Assembly (NCBI GenBank): GCA_030729045.1
Contig: JANQYF010000033.1
Span: 1 to 60,055 of the forward strand
Direction: 5' to 3'
From: Ilumatobacteraceae bacterium
GTDB taxonomy: Bacteria > Actinomycetota > Acidimicrobiia > Acidimicrobiales > Ilumatobacteraceae
Length of the DNA: 60,055 nt
This document shows positions 1-8,517 of this stretch, in pieces. The position numbers and the translations under genes are program-made. Below the pieces are notes generated by a model that was given only the letters and a program-made list of their open reading frames with translations, did no database searches and was not told the DNA's origin. Numbering within the stretch: position 1 is the stretch's first letter; every line of letters starts with the position of its first letter.

Positions 1-2219
1 AACTCTTCGTACATTTCGTCTGGTGTAACGATGTTCTTCAGGCTCTTGCCCATTTTTCCGTATTCACGAGCGACTGTTTCGCCTTCCCATGAATACACGC
101 CGTTGGTTTCAATTACCTCTGCTGCCGGAACAGTTTGACCACGGTCATCACGGTACGCGTATGCCTGGATATAGCCCTGGTTGAACAAACGATGGAATGG
201 TTCCTCGCTAGAAACATGTCCGAGGTCATGCAACACCTTGTGCCAGAAACGTGCGTACAACAAATGCAATACGGCATGTTCAACACCGCCGACATATAAG
301 TCCGCGCCGCCAGTGTGTCCGTCGCCTTGAGGCCCCATCCAATAGCGCTCTACTTCATGATTAATGAAGGCGTCAGAATTAGTGGGGTCGAGGTAGCGCA
401 TTTCGTACCAGCACGAACCAGCCCATTGGGGCATTACGTTTACTTCACGGCGGTATTCGCGCATGCCATCACCAAGGTCGAGAGAGACTTTGGTCCAATC
501 CTTTACGCGAGCAAGCGGTGGGATCGGGTCGCTGTTTGCATCATTCGGATTAAGTGCTGTTGGTTTGAAATCTGCAAGTTCTGGCAACAACACGGGCAAT
601 GCCGAAGTAGGTACTGCATGAGCACGACCATCTTCGTCGTACACGATGGGGAACGGTTCGCCCCAGTAGCGCTGGCGTGAGAATAGCCAGTCGCGCAAGC
701 GATACGTAATAGTTGGCTCTCCGCACTTGTTTTCGGCAAGCCATGCGTTGATGACAGTTGTTGCTTCACCGATTGATTTCAGTCCGTTCAGGCTGAGCGA
801 ACCATTTTCTGAGTTGATATAGACGCCATCACCAACAAATGCGCTTGGCCATGTTGAGCAATCTGCAGACGAAGGAATTGCCAACTGATCGAACCATGCA
901 ACTGGTGGCATTTGGATGGCGGTGATGGGCAAGTCGTATGTGCGTGCGAAATCAAAGTCGCGTTGGTCGCCAGCGGGAACAGCCATGATGGCGCCTGTTC
1001 CGTAACCCATGAGAACGTAATCGGCAATGTAGATAGGAATGTCTTTGCCAGACACTGGGTTGGTGGCGGTTGCGCCAGTGAAGACACCAGTCTTTTGTTT
1101 TGAATCGTCTTGACGTTCGTTGTCTTGCTTTGCTGCTGCCTCTGCTTGGTATGCAGCGACAGCCGATTTTTGTGATGCAGTTGTGAGGGTGTCGACAAGC
1201 GGGTGCTCAGGTGACAACACAAGGAATGTTGCACCGAACAATGTGTCGGGCCGTGTCGTGAACACTTCGATGGGGCCGCCAGAAGTGGTGAATGTGACGC
1301 GAGCGCCTTCGCTGCGACCAATCCAGTTGCGTTGCATCAACTTGATTGGCTCTGGCCAGTCAAGACGATCAAGGTCAGAAATCAGACGGTCTGCATATGC
1401 AGTGATGCGCATCACCCATTGGCGCATGTTGCGCTTGAACACGGGGTAGTTGCCGATGTCGCTGCGGCCCTCTGCTGTGACTTCTTCGTTCGCCAAGATG
1501 GTTCCGAGGCCTGGGCACCAGTTCACGGGGGCATCAGACAGATACACAAGGCGATATGAATCAAGAATGTCGTGTTTCTCACCAGAAGAAAGAGAAGCCC
1601 AGGATGCACCAGTTGGGGTAGCGCGAACGTCGGTTTCGAATTCATCAACAAGTTCTTCAATACGACGAGCGCGACCGGTTGATGGGTCACACCACGAACC
1701 ATGAATCTGCAAGAAGATCCATTGCGTCCACTTGTAGAACTCTTCGTCGGTAGTGCTGATACTGCGACGGGGATCATGGCCAAGACCAAGGCGCCGCAAT
1801 TGACGACGCATGTTGACAATGTTTGATTCGGTGTTTACTCGTGGATGAATACCAGTGGTGATTGCGTGTTGTTCTGCAGGAAGACCAAAACTGTCGTAAC
1901 CGAGAGCGTGAAGAACGTTGAAGCCCTTCATTCGTTTGAAACGTGCAAACACATCTGTTCCGATGTAGCCGAGCGGGTGACCAACATGAAGGCCAGCTCC
2001 TGACGGATACGGGAACATGTCAAGAATGAACAATTTTTCCCGGCCAGCTACTTTTGCTGGATCACCGAGAGGTCCAGCGGGGTTTGGTGCCTCAAATGTG
2101 CCGTTCTGCTCCCACGTGTCTTGCCAACGTGCTTCAAGCTCTGCTGCGAGCGTGGCGGAATAGCGAAACGGAGGCACTGACGATGTGCGTGAATTGGACG
2201 GCGTCGTGGTGTCACTCAT
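1..2219 (-). CDS. leuS: leucyl-tRNA synthetase, 3' part beyond left edge
   Basis: Cytosolic class I synthetase that charges tRNA-Leu. I translated the minus strand from the ATG at 2219-2217 and it stays open to base 1, giving about 739 residues; the C-terminal anticodon-binding part lies outside the window. The HIGH-type signature reads HVGHPLGY at about residues 78-85. The KMSKS-type loop reads KMGKSLKN close to the left edge, a variant I recall from other actinobacterial LeuRS. Other typical stretches are [29 protein letters not shown] in the editing region, and [10 protein letters not shown]. The N-terminus has about 15 extra Ser/Thr/Pro-rich residues before the core. The gene diverges from rbfA with only 22 bp between start codons. 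It is not a pseudogene; the truncation is only the window boundary. Confidence 0.96.
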   Translation of the reverse strand, partial: MSDTTTPSNSRTSSVPPFRYSATLAAELEARWQDTWEQNGTFEAPNPAGPLGDPAKVAGREKLFILDMFPYPSGAGLHVGHPLGYIGTDVFARFKRMKGFNVLHALGYDSFGLPAEQHAITTGIHPRVNTESNIVNMRRQLRRLGLGHDPRRSISTTDEEFYKWTQWIFLQIHGSWCDPSTGRARRIEELVDEFETDVRATPTGASWASLSSGEKHDILDSYRLVYLSDAPVNWCPGLGTILANEEVTAEGRSDIGNYPVFKRNMRQWVMRITAYADRLISDLDRLDWPEPIKLMQRNWIGRSEGARVTFTTSGGPIEVFTTRPDTLFGATFLVLSPEHPLVDTLTTASQKSAVAAYQAEAAAKQDNERQDDSKQKTGVFTGATATNPVSGKDIPIYIADYVLMGYGTGAIMAVPAGDQRDFDFARTYDLPITAIQMPPVAWFDQLAIPSSADCSTWPSAFVGDGVYINSENGSLSLNGLKSIGEATTVINAWLAENKCGEPTITYRLRDWLFSRQRYWGEPFPIVYDEDGRAHAVPTSALPVLLPELADFKPTALNPNDANSDPIPPLARVKDWTKVSLDLGDGMREYRREVNVMPQWAGSCWYEMRYLDPTNSDAFINHEVERYWMGPQGDGHTGGADLYVGGVEHAVLHLLYARFWHKVLHDLGHVSSEEPFHRLFNQGYIQAYAYRDDRGQTVPAAEVIETNGVYSWEGETVAREYGKMGKSLKNIVTPDEMYEE

Positions 2220-2241
2220 TGAAGCACCTATCGTATAGGTC
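2220..2241. promoter_or_regulatory. 22-bp divergent leuS/rbfA start region with inverted repeat
   Basis: The gap between the leuS ATG and the rbfA GTG contains a perfect inverted repeat, ACCTAT-CGT-ATAGGT (2226-2240). On the plus strand TATCGT (2229-2234) fits a TANNNT -10 box 7 nt before the rbfA GTG. On the minus strand TACGAT fits a -10 box 10 nt before the leuS ATG. There is no room for a leader and Shine-Dalgarno on either side, so both mRNAs are probably leaderless or nearly so. The -35 regions would lie inside the opposite coding sequences. Promoter assignment is inference. Confidence 0.5.
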
Positions 2242-2667
2242 GTGTCGAATCAACGCCCAAGGCCGGGAAAACGTAAATCCAAGGGAGGCTCCTCAAAGGG
2301 GTACCCCCGTACCGCCCGATTGTCTGAGGTTTTGCGTGAAGTCATTGCAGATGAACTCACTCTTATTGATGATGAGCGGCTTGACCTAGTAACGATCACC
2401 GCAATTGATGTTGACTCTGAGATGAACAGGGCAATTGTGTATTTCGATTCGATGTTCGGCGAAGAAGGTGACGAAGGAGTGGTTGAGGCCCTCCTTGAGT
2501 TCCGCCCTCGCATACAGGCATCAATTAACCGCCAGATGCACGCACGTAAGACTCCCATTTTGTCGTTCCGCCCTGACGAAGTGATTCGTAGCGCAGCTCG
2601 CATTGAAGAGTTGTTGCGCAAACAGCCTGACACTTCGCCTATCTCGTCACGCGACGACGCCGAGTAA
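2242..2667 (+). CDS. rbfA: 30S ribosome-binding factor A
   Basis: Small KH-fold protein that binds the immature 30S subunit and helps 16S rRNA 5'-end maturation. The 141-residue product has the RbfA core: [17 protein letters not shown] near the N-terminus, the [17 protein letters not shown] strand region, and the conserved C-terminal block [13 protein letters not shown] basic tail of about 20 residues ([14 protein letters not shown]) precedes the core. The GTG at 2242 is chosen because it follows the divergent promoter directly. The gene is 3 bp upstream of truB and close to ribF, the usual rbfA-truB-ribF order. infB and nusA, which often precede rbfA, are replaced here by divergent leuS. Confidence 0.93.
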   Translation: MSNQRPRPGKRKSKGGSSKGYPRTARLSEVLREVIADELTLIDDERLDLVTITAIDVDSEMNRAIVYFDSMFGEEGDEGVVEALLEFRPRIQASINRQMHARKTPILSFRPDEVIRSAARIEELLRKQPDTSPISSRDDAE

Positions 2668-2670
2668 TTC

Positions 2671-3543
2671 ATGGCCCGCAAGAAGCCGTCTACGGCTCAT
2701 GGGCTGGTCCTTATTGACAAGCCGGCAGGCCTCACTAGTCATGATGTGGTGTACAAGTTGCGTGGTCATTTTGGTGAAAAAAGAATCGGCCACGCGGGCA
2801 CCCTTGATCCTGACGCAACAGGCTTGCTTGTCGTTGGCGTCGGTAATGCCACTCGATTGTTTCGTTTCATGGCTGACATGGACAAAACCTATTCGTGTGA
2901 AATTGTCTTTGGTGTAGAAACCGATTCGCTAGACGACTCGGGCGCGATTACTGCAACTCATGACATGGCTCCACCGAACTTGGACGAAGTTCGTCGAATC
3001 ATTGCCGAACAATTCTTGGGTGAAATCATGCAGGTGCCTCCGATGGTTTCTGCCTTGAGGGTTGACGGAGTGCGGTTGCACAAATTGGCTCGCGAAGGCA
3101 TTGAAGTTGAACGTCCTGCGCGCCCCATCACGGTCCATTCATTCGAAGTCGAGGCAACAGATAACCCCATGGTGATTCGCGCAACTATTCGTAGTGGAGC
3201 TGGAACATATATTCGGTCTCTTGGTGCTGACCTTGGAACTGCACTTGGTGGCGGTGCACATATTCGTACATTGCGACGTTTTTCAGTCGGCCCATTTTCG
3301 GTTGATGAAGCAAGCACTATTCCGGAGCCAACACTGTTACCGATTCGCGAAGCGGTGCGGCATCTTGCAGTGCAAGTGCTTGATGATTCCGATGTAATTG
3401 ATTGCCGTTTCGGGCGAACACGTATTGCGTGGGATGGTGATGGTCCGTGGGCGGCTGTTGATTGCACTGGCGAACTAATCGGAGTGTTTGAAGTGTGGCG
3501 TGAGCGCATCGCCAAACCCACTGTGGTCTTTCAAGCGAGATAG
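2671..3543 (+). CDS. truB: tRNA pseudouridine(55) synthase
   Basis: Makes pseudouridine 55 in the T-loop of tRNAs. The 290-residue length fits the family. The catalytic block reads GHAGTLDPDATGLLVVGVG with the nucleophilic Asp at about residue 46, preceded by the family N-terminal motif GLVLIDKPAGLTSHDVV. The later RSGAGTYIRSLGADLG block (tRNA-binding core) is also intact. The C-terminus carries a short PUA-like region. ATG at 2671 starts 3 bp after the rbfA stop, so the two are almost certainly co-transcribed; ribF follows 11 bp downstream. Confidence 0.95.
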   Translation: MARKKPSTAHGLVLIDKPAGLTSHDVVYKLRGHFGEKRIGHAGTLDPDATGLLVVGVGNATRLFRFMADMDKTYSCEIVFGVETDSLDDSGAITATHDMAPPNLDEVRRIIAEQFLGEIMQVPPMVSALRVDGVRLHKLAREGIEVERPARPITVHSFEVEATDNPMVIRATIRSGAGTYIRSLGADLGTALGGGAHIRTLRRFSVGPFSVDEASTIPEPTLLPIREAVRHLAVQVLDDSDVIDCRFGRTRIAWDGDGPWAAVDCTGELIGVFEVWRERIAKPTVVFQAR

Positions 3544-3554
3544 CGTTAGTCCTT

Positions 3555-4508
3555 GTGCAAGTAGTGACAGATCTTTCCGCATGGCCATGGCCAAATGAGC
3601 GTTCCGTCATCACCATTGGCGCATACGACGGCGTGCACCTTGGTCATCAGGCAGTAATTAGCCAAGTGCGCGAGCGTGCAGCTCGCGTTGGTGCGCGCAG
3701 CGTGGTTGTCACGTTTGACCGTCACCCTGCGAGCGTTGTGCGCCCTGATGCAGCTCCTCGCTTATTGACCAATACTGCACAGAAGTTGGAACTTCTTGCG
3801 GCAACAGGTGTTGATGCAGTGGTCGTGCTGTCTTTTACGCCGGAACAGTCAAAAGAAATCCCTTCAGACTTTGTGCAGCGCGCCATTGTTGATGGTCTAC
3901 ACGCCAGCACAGTGATTGTTGGGTCTGATTTTCACTTCGGGCACATGCGTCAAGGCAATGTCACGTTGTTGCGTGAGATGGGCGAGAGGCATGACTTCAC
4001 TTGTGAGCCTGTTGTGCTTATTTCGCGTGGAGACGACATTGATGAACCAGTCAGTTCCACAGCTATTCGTCGTGCCCTTGCTGGCGGTGAAATAGCCACG
4101 GCGGCCAAGATGCTCGGACACTCATTTGAAGTTGTTGGCACCGTGGTCACGGGTGACCAGCGCGGGCGCACAATCGGATTTCCTACAGCGAATGTTGAAA
4201 TACCAAACGGCATGTGTGTGCCAAGCGATGGCGTGTACGCAGGTGTGTACCGCCGACCAGACGGCAGTGAACATCCGTGTGCCATCAACCTCGGCCGTCG
4301 CCCAACGTTTTATGTGAATGCTGAGCATTCATTGCTTGAGGCATATCTCATGGATTTCAGTGGTGACTTGTACGGAGAAGTAGCGGTTGTGCAGTTCGTT
4401 GCGTTCTTGCGTAGCGAGCGCCAATTCGCTGGTCTCGATGAATTGAAAGATCAACTACAAGTTGATATCGCGCACGCACGTGCTGCTGTAGCTACGCACC
4501 TGCAGTAG
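3555..4508 (+). CDS. ribF: bifunctional riboflavin kinase / FAD synthetase
   Basis: Converts riboflavin to FMN and then FAD. The N-terminal adenylyltransferase domain (about residues 1-175) carries TIGAYDGVHLGHQAVI and VVTFDRHP. The C-terminal flavokinase domain (about 180-317) carries the GRTIGFPTANVE motif and the NLGRRPTF block. Length of 317 residues is typical. The start is a GTG 11 bp after truB; no clear Shine-Dalgarno is visible, so translation may be coupled to truB. The 3' end overlaps the convergent fbiC gene by 17 bp (4492-4508). It supplies FMN/FAD for the many flavoproteins in the window. Confidence 0.95.
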   Translation: MQVVTDLSAWPWPNERSVITIGAYDGVHLGHQAVISQVRERAARVGARSVVVTFDRHPASVVRPDAAPRLLTNTAQKLELLAATGVDAVVVLSFTPEQSKEIPSDFVQRAIVDGLHASTVIVGSDFHFGHMRQGNVTLLREMGERHDFTCEPVVLISRGDDIDEPVSSTAIRRALAGGEIATAAKMLGHSFEVVGTVVTGDQRGRTIGFPTANVEIPNGMCVPSDGVYAGVYRRPDGSEHPCAINLGRRPTFYVNAEHSLLEAYLMDFSGDLYGEVAVVQFVAFLRSERQFAGLDELKDQLQVDIAHARAAVATHLQ

Positions 4509-6957
4509 GGCTGAGGAACTTGTAGGCAGTATTGCGTTGCACCAATGTGCGGCGCATCGGAGCCACAATTTCACCAAAGCGGCCCTCGGTCATCATCTGG
4601 CCATGGTTCGCGCCAGCAGCACGAGAAATGTTCTCGTCCATCAATGTGCCACCAAGGTCGTTGCAGCCAGCTTGCAGCAACTGCGCAGCGCCGGCGGTGC
4701 CAATCTTGACCCAACTGACCTGAACATTGTCGATGTGGCCATGGTAGAAAATGCGCCCAATGGCGTGCATCAAGACGTTCTCGCGGAATGTTGGTCCACG
4801 ACGAGCCTTGCGTTGTAGGTAAATAGGCGAGGCCATATGAACAAACGGAAGTGGAATGAATTCGGTGAATCCGCCCGTTTCCTTCTGCAGTTCGCGAGTG
4901 ACAACCATGTGCTTGGCCCATGAACGCGGATGTTCAACGCTGCCAAACATGATGGTGATGTTTGAATGCAGGCCAATGGAGTGTGCTTGGCGATGGCATT
5001 CAAGCCACTCTTCGGTGTTTACCTTGTCCGAGCAGATGATTGCGCGAATGTCGTCATCCAAAATTTCTGCTGCGGTGCCGGGAAGTGATGCAAGTCCTGC
5101 TTCTTTCAAGCGAAGAAGGTATTCACGTAGTGATTCGCCATTGCGATGTGCACCTTCAGTTACCTCAAGCGCAGTGAATCCATGCACGTGCATGTCAGGA
5201 ACTGCAGATTTCACAGCTTTGGTGACATCGATGTAGTAGTCACCATCGAAGTCAGGGTGAATTCCGCCTTGCAGCGTTACTTCAGTTGCGCCCATACCAG
5301 CTGCTTCCACTGCGCGGTCTGCAATGTCGTCAAGTGTTAAGAGGTACGGCGTTCCGCGTAAGTTAAGGCTGAGTGGGCCTTTGGAAAAACCACAGAACTT
5401 ACATTTGTATGTGCACACGTTTGTGTAGTTGATGTTGCGGTTGTGTACCCACGTGACGTTGTTGCCAACAGTCTTGAAGCGCAGTTCATCTGCATAGTCG
5501 GCGAGGTAACCCACTTCTGGTCCACGTGCGGCAAACAGGGCAACAACTTCGTCTTCGCCAAGTTCTTGTCCGTTGCGATGACCTTCGATGATTTCTGCAA
5601 TGCGACCTTTTGCTGCAGGGCGAGGGTGTGGCACCAGCATCATTGGTTTCACGTTTGATCCTGAATACCACTGGGTTGATTTGTGCCCAACAAGAACAAC
5701 TTCTGCACCGTCGTGCACCACGTCAGCGGCAGTTACTTTCTCTGGCCAGAATGCGCCCGGATCATCACGGCCAAGACCTTCTGCATCTGTTCTGTCCATA
5801 ACGGGGAAGTGCAACGCAGGGTCGAGCCACTTTTCTGGAGCTGTTGCAAACTCTGGGTAAATCGTGAGACGCGGTGCAAGAACCATGCCGCGATCTTCAG
5901 TGACATCGCCCAAACGATCAAGAGCTGGCCATGGACGTTCTGGGTTCACATGATCTGCAGTAACAGGCGAGACGCCGCCCCAGTCGTCGATTCCTGCATC
6001 AAGCAAGATTCCGAAGTCATCTGACAAGTTTGGTGGAGCCTGCAAGTGAATTGATGCTGGCAGAATCAGGCGCGCAACAGCAATTGACCACAAGTACTCA
6101 TCTTCAGGGCATGGCTTTGCTTTGTGCATTGCCGTGCCTGCTTTTGGCAAGAAGTTCTGAACAATGACTTCTTGTACATGGCCGTACTTTGCGTGTGCTG
6201 CAGCGATGAGTGCGAGAGCCTCAATGCGGTCACGACGTTCTTCGCCAATGCCAACCAGGATTCCGCTTGTAAATGGAATTGCAAGTTCGCCTGCTTCGCA
6301 CAATGTGTTGATGCGGCGCTGCGGTTCTTTATCTGGCGCACCGCGATGGCATTCCAAATCGTCACGCAGAGATTCAAGCATCATGCCTTGAGAAGGGGAG
6401 ACGCGGCGCAACATTGCCAACTCGTCGTTGTACAACGCGCCTGCATTTGCATGAGGCAGCAAGCCAGTTTCGTCGAGGACAAGTTTTGCCATGTCATGCA
6501 AGTAATGAACGGTGGAGTCGTATCCGTTGTCGCGCAACCAGTTGGCTGCAATCTCATAACGTTCTTCCGGCCGTTCGCCAAGAGTGAACAATGCTTCTTG
6601 GCAACCAGTACGTGCGCCTTGACGGGCGATAGCAAGAACATCTTCTGCTGTCATGTATGGCTTTTCTAGACGTGCAGGTGGTTGCGCAAACGTGCAATAC
6701 CCACACTTGTCGCGGCACAACATGGTGAGAGGAATGAACACCTTTGGCGAAAACGTAACGCGCGTGCCGTGGGCGGCATCACGTACATTTCGTGCACGCA
6801 ACATCAGCTCATCAAGAGGCAATGTCAAAAGGTCGTCGACGAACGATTGATCAATGGGAAGAGAAGACATGAGGTCTTCTCGAGAGAACTGGCGCGACAA
6901 GGCAGCACCTTTCAGGTGGATTCGGTGGAATATGTGCCAGTGGCGGTCGAACCCCAT
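4492..6957 (-). CDS. fbiC: FO synthase, fused CofH/CofG-type radical SAM protein
   Basis: Makes FO (7,8-didemethyl-8-hydroxy-5-deazariboflavin), the F420 chromophore, from tyrosine and 5-amino-6-ribitylaminouracil. The 821-residue protein holds two radical-SAM domains, each with a CxxxCxxC cluster: CRDKCGYC at Cys81/85/88 and CTYKCKFC at Cys515/519/522. The single-chain fusion is the actinobacterial form; archaea and cyanobacteria use separate proteins. The ATG at 6957 overlaps the stop of a possible 14-codon upstream ORF (TGATG). An in-frame ATG at 6870 would give 792 residues and is a real alternative, because the first 29 residues look unconserved. The gene is last in the ribE / CM-VOC / fbiC operon, with a possible extra promoter at 7006-7011. 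Function is secure, the start is not. Confidence 0.95.
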   Translation of the reverse strand: MGFDRHWHIFHRIHLKGAALSRQFSREDLMSSLPIDQSFVDDLLTLPLDELMLRARNVRDAAHGTRVTFSPKVFIPLTMLCRDKCGYCTFAQPPARLEKPYMTAEDVLAIARQGARTGCQEALFTLGERPEERYEIAANWLRDNGYDSTVHYLHDMAKLVLDETGLLPHANAGALYNDELAMLRRVSPSQGMMLESLRDDLECHRGAPDKEPQRRINTLCEAGELAIPFTSGILVGIGEERRDRIEALALIAAAHAKYGHVQEVIVQNFLPKAGTAMHKAKPCPEDEYLWSIAVARLILPASIHLQAPPNLSDDFGILLDAGIDDWGGVSPVTADHVNPERPWPALDRLGDVTEDRGMVLAPRLTIYPEFATAPEKWLDPALHFPVMDRTDAEGLGRDDPGAFWPEKVTAADVVHDGAEVVLVGHKSTQWYSGSNVKPMMLVPHPRPAAKGRIAEIIEGHRNGQELGEDEVVALFAARGPEVGYLADYADELRFKTVGNNVTWVHNRNINYTNVCTYKCKFCGFSKGPLSLNLRGTPYLLTLDDIADRAVEAAGMGATEVTLQGGIHPDFDGDYYIDVTKAVKSAVPDMHVHGFTALEVTEGAHRNGESLREYLLRLKEAGLASLPGTAAEILDDDIRAIICSDKVNTEEWLECHRQAHSIGLHSNITIMFGSVEHPRSWAKHMVVTRELQKETGGFTEFIPLPFVHMASPIYLQRKARRGPTFRENVLMHAIGRIFYHGHIDNVQVSWVKIGTAGAAQLLQAGCNDLGGTLMDENISRAAGANHGQMMTEGRFGEIVAPMRRTLVQRNTAYKFLSPTAGA
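6861..6881. repeat. 8-bp perfect inverted repeat around an internal fbiC ATG
   Basis: Arms GAGAAGAC (6861-6868) and GTCTTCTC (6874-6881) are perfectly complementary with a 5-bp spacer. The spacer and one arm contain the in-frame ATG (6870-6868 on the minus strand) that is the alternative fbiC start. In the mRNA this would form a hairpin that buries that start codon, or at DNA level it could be a protein-binding dyad. The repeat is seen directly; any role is inference. Confidence 0.5.
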
Positions 6958-7001
6958 CAGACGAGCAAGAAATGTCTGATGGCGCCCATTTGGCCGCGCA
7001 C
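6957..7001 (-). other. possible 14-codon upstream ORF coupled to fbiC
   Basis: A GTG at 7001 opens a 14-codon reading frame (VRGQMGAIRHFLLV) whose TGA stop overlaps the fbiC ATG as TGATG. A TACTAT hexamer (7011-7006) lies 4 nt before the GTG, which would suit a near-leaderless transcript starting in the gap between the CM-VOC gene and fbiC. It could be a leader peptide that couples ribosomes into fbiC, or chance. The encoded peptide matches no family I recognise. Confidence 0.25.
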
Positions 7002-7017
7002 CTAAATAGTACCGCCG

Positions 7018-7797
7018 CTATTGGTCGGTTGCGGTGTTGGAGATGGCCTCGAACATGGCAGACACGTTGTGGCTGCTCATTGGCACGCGATGGCCGGTAC
7101 GGCTGATGAAGCTGAGCTGCACGCCAGTGACTGGGTCGAGGGCTGTGAACACCTGCTCGTGGCCTTCTGCGTCAACGACAACATCTGTAAGTAGCGGCAC
7201 GCCCGCAGCATCGAGAGCGTCGCGAGTAAAGCCAGCGTTCAGAACTTCAATGGCGATGTGTTGCACGCCAGAGCCGTGTTCAGCTAGGCGTTGATGAACT
7301 GCGGGGTTGTGGTTCGGGCCAACGAGAACAACTGTGACGCCACCTGCTTCAGCACTGACAACTGATGTGTCATCAGTGACGGTGGTGGAGAAACCCATTC
7401 CATCAAAAAACTTTCGTGCAGCAGAGAGGTCGGCCACTGCCACAACGACATGGTCAATACGACACGCAACAGTGTCAAGCTCTGTGCGTTGTGTGTTGCC
7501 AGCCAATTTGATGGGTGCTGATTCATCACGCGATTCTGCACCTTCAATGCGGTGTGTCTCTGACAACAGAGTGCGAAACAGTTGCTCTGCAAAGTCCGCA
7601 TCAACACCCGCATCTATTGCCCATTGGCGACGACTAGACAAAACATCACGCACGCGCTGTGGCTGAATAACAGCAGCACCAGTGGTTTCTTTGATTTCTG
7701 CAACTTCGCGACACACGTTCATGCGATCCGCAAGCAAGTTCACTAGTGCAGCGTCAATGGCATCAATTCGTTGACGAAGATCTCCGAGGTCAGCCAT
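7018..7797 (-). CDS. chorismate mutase (AroQ) fused to a VOC/glyoxalase-like domain
   Basis: Residues 1-90 look like an AroQ chorismate mutase, which rearranges chorismate to prephenate on the way to Tyr/Phe; Arg8, Arg25, Lys36 and Arg48 line up, from memory, with active-site residues of the E. coli domain. A linker (about 85-112) leads to a VOC domain (about 113-235) with IDHVVVAV (His116) and GSGVQHIAIEV (His180). The second motif resembles 4-hydroxyphenylpyruvate dioxygenase. Where a third metal ligand (Glu) is expected near the end of the domain, I read VQLSFISRTG, so Ser seems to replace Glu. The domain may therefore be a ligand sensor instead of an enzyme. The gene lies 2 bp after ribE and about 60 bp before fbiC. 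Annotation pipelines may see only one of the two halves. Confidence 0.82.
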   Translation of the reverse strand: MADLGDLRQRIDAIDAALVNLLADRMNVCREVAEIKETTGAAVIQPQRVRDVLSSRRQWAIDAGVDADFAEQLFRTLLSETHRIEGAESRDESAPIKLAGNTQRTELDTVACRIDHVVVAVADLSAARKFFDGMGFSTTVTDDTSVVSAEAGGVTVVLVGPNHNPAVHQRLAEHGSGVQHIAIEVLNAGFTRDALDAAGVPLLTDVVVDAEGHEQVFTALDPVTGVQLSFISRTGHRVPMSSHNVSAMFEAISNTATDQ

Positions 7798-7799
7798 TT

Positions 7800-8366
7800 T
7801 TAATTCCTGTGTTCGAGCAATCGTTCAACATGTTTTGCGAGAACATCAATTTCAATATTGACTTTGTGCCCGGGCTTGCGGTGGCCAAGGGTGGTGACTT
7901 CTGAAGTGTGAGGAATAACTGCAACTTCGAATGTGTCTTCTGTGAGGTTGAACACTGTGAGGCTGATGCCGTCTACGGTGCAGCTTCCTTTTTCAACGAT
8001 GTACCGCATGAGGTCTTTTGGCACGCGAACAATCAGTTGGGGAACCGGGGAGACAATTTCGCCCACCGCATCAACATGGCCAAGAACAATGTGGCCGCCA
8101 AAGCGACCGTTCGCCACCATGGGGCGCTCGAGGTTGACAGGGTCTCCTGGCTGCAGATTTCCAAGGTTGGTGCGGGAATAGGTCTCGTCTGAAACATCGG
8201 CAATCCACCAATCGGCTCCCTTTTCTACAAGGGTGAGGCAGCAGCCATTGACAGCAATTGACGCTCCGAGGCCAGAATCGTCAAGCACGGCACGGGCTGA
8301 GATAGTGAGTTTTGCCCCTTCACGGGCCAAAACGGAGCCTTTTTCTTCAATGATTCCTGTGAACAC
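7800..8366 (-). CDS. ribE: riboflavin synthase, alpha subunit
   Basis: Dismutates two 6,7-dimethyl-8-ribityllumazine molecules to riboflavin and 5-amino-6-ribitylaminouracil; the latter is also a substrate of FbiC, encoded two genes downstream. The 188-residue protein has the two-barrel layout: MFTGIIEEKG at the N-terminus, NGCCLTL and GGHIVLGHVD in barrel one, DGISLTV and the IPHTSEVTTLG block in barrel two. The start is a GTG (8366-8364). TAGATT (8378-8373) sits exactly 6 nt upstream, so the mRNA is probably leaderless. First gene of the ribE / CM-VOC / fbiC operon. The other riboflavin genes (ribAB, ribD, ribH) are not in the window. Confidence 0.95.
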   Translation of the reverse strand: MFTGIIEEKGSVLAREGAKLTISARAVLDDSGLGASIAVNGCCLTLVEKGADWWIADVSDETYSRTNLGNLQPGDPVNLERPMVANGRFGGHIVLGHVDAVGEIVSPVPQLIVRVPKDLMRYIVEKGSCTVDGISLTVFNLTEDTFEVAVIPHTSEVTTLGHRKPGHKVNIEIDVLAKHVERLLEHRN

Positions 8367-8372
8367 TCCTTC

Positions 8373-8428
8373 AATCTAATCAGGATGGGGGGTTGTGGGC
8401 ACTAGGAGATGGCTCATAGCCTGATTAG
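8373..8428. promoter_or_regulatory. ribE -10 box and 9-bp inverted repeat in the ribE/rpsO gap
   Basis: The 151-bp divergent gap between ribE and rpsO contains CTAATCAGG (8376-8384) and its exact reverse complement CCTGATTAG (8420-8428), 35 bp apart. The left arm overlaps the presumed ribE -10 hexamer TAGATT (8378-8373, minus strand). The arrangement could be a two-site operator or a long-range hairpin. Nearer rpsO a second dyad, CCCAA-ATTC-TTGGG (8464-8477), lies in the leader. No FMN-riboswitch-like structure is evident. Confidence 0.4.
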
Positions 8429-8517
8429 GTCCTCGTGGGCTCTGGCGCACGTGTGATGCTCGGCCCAAATTCTTGGGATGAGCGCCCTCTCTCAATAAGG
8501 AATATGAGGCCTTTATT

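Noticed and set aside
788-1321. 177-residue minus-strand reading frame
   Set aside because: It is an out-of-frame shadow of leuS, whose true frame runs open from 2219 to the window edge.
2958-3521. 187-residue frame antisense to truB
   Set aside because: Ser/Thr/Arg-rich translation without family features, fully inside truB with its conserved motifs.
8367-8517. FMN riboswitch upstream of ribE
   Set aside because: ribE appears leaderless, and no multi-stem conserved core is visible.
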